9,930 nt of DNA from assembly GCA_937928585.1 (NCBI GenBank), contig CALEZK010000678.1, forward strand, positions 1 through 9,930, read 5' to 3'. The DNA comes from an uncultured bacterium. GTDB taxonomy: Bacteria; Hydrogenedentota; Hydrogenedentia; Hydrogenedentales; SLHB01. Below the pieces are notes generated by a model, which worked only from the letters and a program-made list of their open reading frames with translations, was not told the DNA's origin and did no database searches. Every line of letters starts with the position of its first letter. Within the stretch, counting starts at the first letter, position 1. Shown here one piece after another: positions 7,247 through 9,930 of the stretch. The translations under genes and the position numbers were made by a program.

Positions 7247-7257
7247 CTTCCCTCTCC
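7247..7257 (-). promoter_or_regulatory. Strong Shine-Dalgarno sequence for the minus-strand secreted protein
   Basis: On the minus strand GGAGAGGGAAG runs directly into the ATG, with GGAG 7 bases and GAGG 4 bases upstream. It selects the start at 7246 over an extension to 7405, which would add 53 residues with no family resemblance ahead of the signal peptide. Confidence 0.7.
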
Positions 7258-7300
7258 AGCAGCGACGAGAGAACGGCGCTGCGTTGCAGGCCCCGTTGAC

Positions 7301-7331
7301 ACTACAAACCAGAAGGAAGTTTGTTACAAAC
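7301..7331 (-). promoter_or_regulatory. Candidate promoter with overlapping palindromic operator
   Basis: On the minus strand TTGTAA (7329-7324) and TGTAGT (7306-7301) are 17 bases apart, each matching 4 of 6 sigma70 positions. Transcription would start near 7294, leaving a ~48-base leader that includes the strong ribosome site. A perfect palindrome, GTTTG-TTA-CAAAC (7319-7331), covers the -35, and a half-site ACAAAC recurs at 7304-7309 by the -10. This spacing suggests repressor control, but no regulator gene is in the window to support it. Confidence 0.35.
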
Positions 7332-7343
7332 CGCGATTTCCCG

Positions 7344-7382
7344 TTCGGTGGCAACCTTGTCCGCCGGAAGCACTTTTTTTTT
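7344..7382 (+). terminator. Intrinsic-terminator-like hairpin with T9 tract, plus strand
   Basis: TTC-GGTGG (7344-7351) can pair with CCGCC-g-GAA (7361-7369): eight pairs including one G-U and a one-base bulge, with a 9-base loop. GCAC and nine T residues (7374-7382) follow. It has the geometry of a rho-independent terminator on the plus strand, yet no plus-strand gene ends just upstream. It may block antisense readthrough from the 7246 side toward the NfeD gene. Read the other way, the A-tract could act as an UP-like element for the minus-strand promoter. Confidence 0.35.
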
Positions 7383-7393
7383 ATGGAATTGAC

Positions 7394-7495
7394 ATGCCCC
7401 AGCACTGTCGAAATCCATTTTTATATCGTCCACCGATTTACAGTGGCGATAAGCTCGAACCGCACCAGCCGCCCAAAAAGTGGGCAAAGAAGTAG
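7394..7495 (+). CDS. Possible small proline/lysine-rich protein, 33 residues
   Basis: ATG 7394 to TAG 7493-7495 encodes a 33-residue peptide starting MPQHCRNPFLYRPPIYSGDK and ending LEPHQPPKKWAKK. It has seven prolines, a basic WAKK end and one cysteine, and reads more like a real protein than the surrounding noncoding sequence. Against it: no clear Shine-Dalgarno sequence (only a weak GGA about 7 bases upstream), it begins 12 bases after a T9 tract, and I cannot name a family. It lies in the divergent gap between the secreted haem-motif gene and the NfeD gene. No function is proposed. A chance open frame is about as likely. Confidence 0.3.
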   Translation: MPQHCRNPFLYRPPIYSGDKLEPHQPPKKWAKK

Positions 7496-7571
7496 TGAAA
7501 TCTAAATTTCCATAAGGGAAACCCGAACGCAGAACGCGGCAGCCGTGGCCTTTCAACCGCTTTCGCAACCC

Positions 7572-7600
7572 TTGCGCGACCAGTGCGCATATTCTATAGT
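7572..7600 (+). promoter_or_regulatory. Candidate promoter for the NfeD-flotillin operon
   Basis: TTGCGC (7572-7577) and TATAGT (7595-7600) are exactly 17 bases apart. The -10 matches 5 of 6 consensus positions and the -35 only 3 of 6. Transcription would start near 7607, giving a ~115-base leader before GTG 7722. No operator is obvious. Confidence 0.35.
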
Positions 7601-7709
7601 GATGGCGGATAGGTGCGAATTCGGGTAACCCCCGGGCTAGCTGTGTCGGACGCGTTAATTGTTGACGTTCCGGTGTGGTAGTTTGGCGCTCTTTATGGGT
7701 GCGGGTTTC

Positions 7710-7714
7710 GGAGG
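7710..7714 (+). promoter_or_regulatory. Shine-Dalgarno GGAGG deciding a GTG start
   Basis: GGAGG is followed by 7 bases and then GTG 7722. This is near-ideal spacing and favours that GTG over the in-frame ATG 7695 and TTG 7659, neither of which has a comparable site. The choice also puts the first transmembrane segment at the N-terminus. Confidence 0.65.
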
Positions 7715-7721
7715 CTGCGAA

Positions 7722-8303
7722 GTGGCAACTGTCTACCTCATTATCGGCGCGGCGGGCGCTACCATCCTAGTTTTGCAGCTCCTCTTTTCTTTTCTCGGCT
7801 TTGATCACCACGGCGCGGACGCCGATGTGGGCGGCGACGTCGGCGTAGATCACGATGGCGGCCATGAAGATGCCTCGTCGTTTTTCAAACTCTTGAGCTT
7901 CCGGGCGATTGTTTCCGCGCTGACATTTTTCGGCTGGAGCGGTTACACCGCGCTTGCCGGGCAACTTTCCGCGCTAATCTCGTTCTGCATTGCAACCGCT
8001 TCCGGGCTGTTCGCAATGTATATCGTCGCGTGGATTATGCGCGCGCTGAACAGCATGCATGCCGAGGGAAACGTGGATATCGAACGTGCCGTCGGCGCAT
8101 ACGGGACGGTATATCTTTCCATTCCCGGCGCGAAACAGGGGGTTGGCAAAATCCACGTTAACGTACAAGAGCGAACGCTCGAACTTTCGGCGGTAACAGC
8201 AGAAGATTCATTGTCGACCGGATCTCCGGTCATTGTCGTTGGGGTTGTGGATGAAGACACAGTGGAAGTGCGGCCTACTCCGCGCATGGAGGTCATTGAA
8301 TAA
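7722..8303 (+). CDS. NfeD-family membrane protein, flotillin partner (YuaF/YqiJ-like)
   Basis: This 193-residue inner-membrane protein has TM1 at ~4-26, a His/Asp/Gly-rich loop at 28-50, hydrophobic segments at ~57-78 and ~82-106, and a soluble C-terminal OB-fold-like domain at ~120-186 (GAYGTVYLSIPGAKQGVGKI, then GSPVIVVGVVDEDTVEVRP). Short NfeD proteins of this kind are encoded beside flotillins (yuaF next to yuaG/floT in Bacillus, yqiJ next to yqiK in E. coli) and are thought to assist flotillin assemblies. The loop carries four His and eight Asp/Glu in 23 residues, a possible metal-binding patch. GTG 7722 is chosen for its GGAGG; ATG 7695 would add 9 residues. The TAA stop shares its last A with the flotillin ATG (TAATG), so translational coupling is likely. 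Confidence 0.82.
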   Translation: MATVYLIIGAAGATILVLQLLFSFLGFDHHGADADVGGDVGVDHDGGHEDASSFFKLLSFRAIVSALTFFGWSGYTALAGQLSALISFCIATASGLFAMYIVAWIMRALNSMHAEGNVDIERAVGAYGTVYLSIPGAKQGVGKIHVNVQERTLELSAVTAEDSLSTGSPVIVVGVVDEDTVEVRPTPRMEVIE

Positions 8304-9930
8304 TGGAAGGACTGGGATTTGGCTTGTTGGTAATCATCGCCCTGGTGGCGGTCGTATTCACCAGCACGCTGATTTTCGTGGCGAAGCGTTTCAAGCGATG
8401 CCCCAGCAACCGCGTGCTGGTCATTTACGGTAAAGTCCGCGGAGGGGAAACCGCAAAGTGCGTACACGGCGGAGCCGCTTTCGTCATCCCGCTCATTCAA
8501 GACTTCGCCTATCTGAGCCTGGAGCCGATTCAAATCGAAGTGCCGTTGAAAGACGCGCTTTCGGCGGAGAATATTCGCGTCAATGTTCCGAGCGTATTCA
8601 CCGTCGCAATCGGGACCCAGCGCGAATACATGCAAAACGCGGCAATTCGATTGCTGGGTCTCAATGTAATGCAAGTGAAGAAGCAGGCTGAAGATATCAT
8701 CTTTGGTCAGCTCCGCCAGGTCATTGCGTCGATGAGCATCGAGGAAATCAACAAAGACCGCGAGAAATTCCTTCACAGCATTCAGCAATCGTTGGAACCA
8801 GAATTGCGCAAGATCGGTCTTGTCCTAATCAACGTGAATATCACGGATATCACCGATGAGTCCGGATACATCGAAGCTATCGGCCAGAAGGCAGCGTCAC
8901 AGGCGGTACAGCAGGCGCGCGGCGACGTCGCCGAGGAAGTAAAGCTCGGTGAAGTGCGCGTGGCACAGGCCGATCGCGACAAGCAGGTTCAAGTCGCGGA
9001 CGCCAGCAAGCAGCGAAACATCGGTATCCGCGAAGCGCAGCGCGAACAGGCGATTCGCGTGGCCGAACTCGATAAGGAACAGCAGATCGGCGAGCAATCC
9101 GCCTCCTTCCAGCGGGAGATGCAGGTCAAGGAAGCAGAACGCCTGAAGCGTATTTCAGTTGCCGAAGCGGAAGCACAGGCGGTAAAAGGCGAAACGGATT
9201 CCGACAGGCTGAAACGTATCGCCGTCGCGGATGCGAACGCCAGCGCAATCACAGGCGAAAACACAGCGCAAGCGCGCGTGGCGGAATCGAACGCCGAGCT
9301 GCAGGTGAAGCAGGCCGAGGCATATCAAATCGCGGAAACGCGCCGGCGTCAGGCCGAGGCTTCCGTGCTAGAGGCCCAGAACATCGCGATGGCCAAGGCC
9401 GCGCTGGCGGAGGCATCACGCGTGGAAGCAGAGCGGCGCGCGCAACTGGAAGCCCCCGCAAAGGCGCAGAAGGCGCAAACCATCGTGGATGCGGAAGCCG
9501 TCGCTGAACGCCGCCGCATCGAAGCGGAGGGCGAGGCAGCCGCTATCTTTGCCAAGCTGGAGGCCGAAGCAAAAGGGCAGTACGAAATTCTCGCGAAAAA
9601 AGGCGAAGGCTTGCGCCGCATCGTCGAAGCATGCGGTGGTCCAAACCAGGCCTTCCAGATGCTGATGTTGGAGCACCTGGACAACCTGGCGGATTCAGCC
9701 GCAAAGGCGATTTCCAACATCAAGTTCGACAAGGTAATTGTCTGGGAAGGCAATGGGGCAAACGGTTCCAGTACCGCTAACTTCATCCAGGGAATGGCGC
9801 GTTCGTTGCCGCCCATGCTTCAAGTTATGCGTGATATAGGCGGTGTTGAACTGCCCGAGTCGCTCATCAAATTGACGGGTGAAGGCACAGACGGAAAAGC
9901 GGGTCCCGCTCCCAAGCCGGATCCTAAACC
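8303..9930 (+). CDS. Flotillin-family SPFH protein, 3'-truncated by window edge
   Basis: ATG 8303 overlaps the upstream stop (TAATG), with GGAGG at 8288-8292 as ribosome site. The frame stays open for 542 codons to the window end, so the C-terminus is missing. Residues ~6-27 are a membrane anchor. Residues ~30-200 form the SPFH/PHB domain (SNRVLVIYGKVRGG, GGAAFVIPLIQ, SIEEINKDREKF, GYIEAIGQKAA). Residues ~205-435 are a long Ala/Glu/Lys/Arg-rich helical stalk with clear 11-residue repeats. Residues ~436-525 are the conserved flotillin C-terminal region (ACGGPNQAFQMLMLEHLDNL, then NIKFDKVIVWEG). A Pro/Lys-rich tail begins near 534. It resembles YuaG/FloT and YqiK, which oligomerise at the inner membrane and organise microdomains. 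The NfeD partner directly upstream supports the call. Confidence 0.92.
   Translation, partial: MEGLGFGLLVIIALVAVVFTSTLIFVAKRFKRCPSNRVLVIYGKVRGGETAKCVHGGAAFVIPLIQDFAYLSLEPIQIEVPLKDALSAENIRVNVPSVFTVAIGTQREYMQNAAIRLLGLNVMQVKKQAEDIIFGQLRQVIASMSIEEINKDREKFLHSIQQSLEPELRKIGLVLINVNITDITDESGYIEAIGQKAASQAVQQARGDVAEEVKLGEVRVAQADRDKQVQVADASKQRNIGIREAQREQAIRVAELDKEQQIGEQSASFQREMQVKEAERLKRISVAEAEAQAVKGETDSDRLKRIAVADANASAITGENTAQARVAESNAELQVKQAEAYQIAETRRRQAEASVLEAQNIAMAKAALAEASRVEAERRAQLEAPAKAQKAQTIVDAEAVAERRRIEAEGEAAAIFAKLEAEAKGQYEILAKKGEGLRRIVEACGGPNQAFQMLMLEHLDNLADSAAKAISNIKFDKVIVWEGNGANGSSTANFIQGMARSLPPMLQVMRDIGGVELPESLIKLTGEGTDGKAGPAPKPDPK

Larger units (their letters stand above)
7247..7721. other. 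475-base divergent intergenic region
   Basis: This gap separates the minus-strand secreted-protein gene from the plus-strand NfeD gene. From left to right it holds the minus-strand ribosome site, a candidate minus promoter with palindrome, a plus-strand T-tract hairpin, a possible 33-residue ORF, two small AT hairpins (GAAAT-CTAA-ATTTC and TTTCC/GGAAA, about 7497-7521), a candidate plus promoter and the NfeD ribosome site. An 88-codon minus-strand open frame (7302-7568) has no recognisable content and is not called. Confidence 0.6.

Noticed and set aside
7302..7568. Minus-strand 88-codon open frame in the divergent gap
   Set aside because: It starts at TTG, has no ribosome site, crosses the A-tract and palindrome, and resembles nothing I know.
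7943..8788. Long minus-strand open frame (281 codons) across the NfeD and flotillin genes
   Set aside because: It is antisense to two clearly recognised genes, has no family resemblance, and arises from GC-rich codon use on the opposite strand.

Overview
The window (9,930 bases, moderately GC-rich) looks like ordinary chromosome of an uncultured Gram-negative-type bacterium, probably from the Hydrogenedentota/Planctomycetota/Lentisphaerota neighbourhood. This placement is inference. It rests on the SSS-symporter subtype, a secreted haem/calcium/KNH-type protein, tandem DUF4139 proteins and a GC-rich double-hairpin repeat of a kind I associate with such genomes. I see no tRNA, rRNA, CRISPR array, transposase or phage gene.

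Layout. (1) 3-2953: two tandem + strand DUF4139 paralogues. The first is cut by the window edge. The second is complete and has a signal peptide, a Pro/Ala-rich tail and a GC hairpin over its stop codon. (2) 3184-4485: a fold-type-I PLP-dependent aminotransferase with its own candidate promoter. (3) 4486-4722: a short gap holding a compact double-hairpin repeat (4523-4585) and, on the minus strand, what reads as the C-terminal remnant of a lost gene (4592-4720). (4) 4723-6423: a sodium:solute symporter (SSS family). (5) 6424-6634: a convergent gap with alternative inverted repeats. (6) 6635-7246, minus strand: a small secreted protein combining one CxxCH haem motif, one EF-hand-like calcium loop and a Kre9/KNH-type beta-sandwich. 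(7) 7247-7721: a 475-base divergent regulatory gap with candidate promoters on both sides, a T-tract hairpin and a possible 33-residue small ORF. (8) 7722-9930: an NfeD-family membrane protein whose stop overlaps the start of a long flotillin that runs off the window.

The clearest functional unit is the NfeD-flotillin pair, the same pairing as yuaF-yuaG(floT) in Bacillus and yqiJ-yqiK in E. coli, which is linked to membrane microdomain organisation. The aminotransferase and symporter could share a metabolic theme (amino- or organic-acid use), but nothing in the sequence fixes a substrate. I do not see a clearly novel multi-gene system. The points most worth a second look are the minus-strand gene remnant beside the double-hairpin repeat, the small ORF at 7394-7495, the haem/calcium/KNH domain combination, and the exact 11-residue periodicity in the flotillin stalk.
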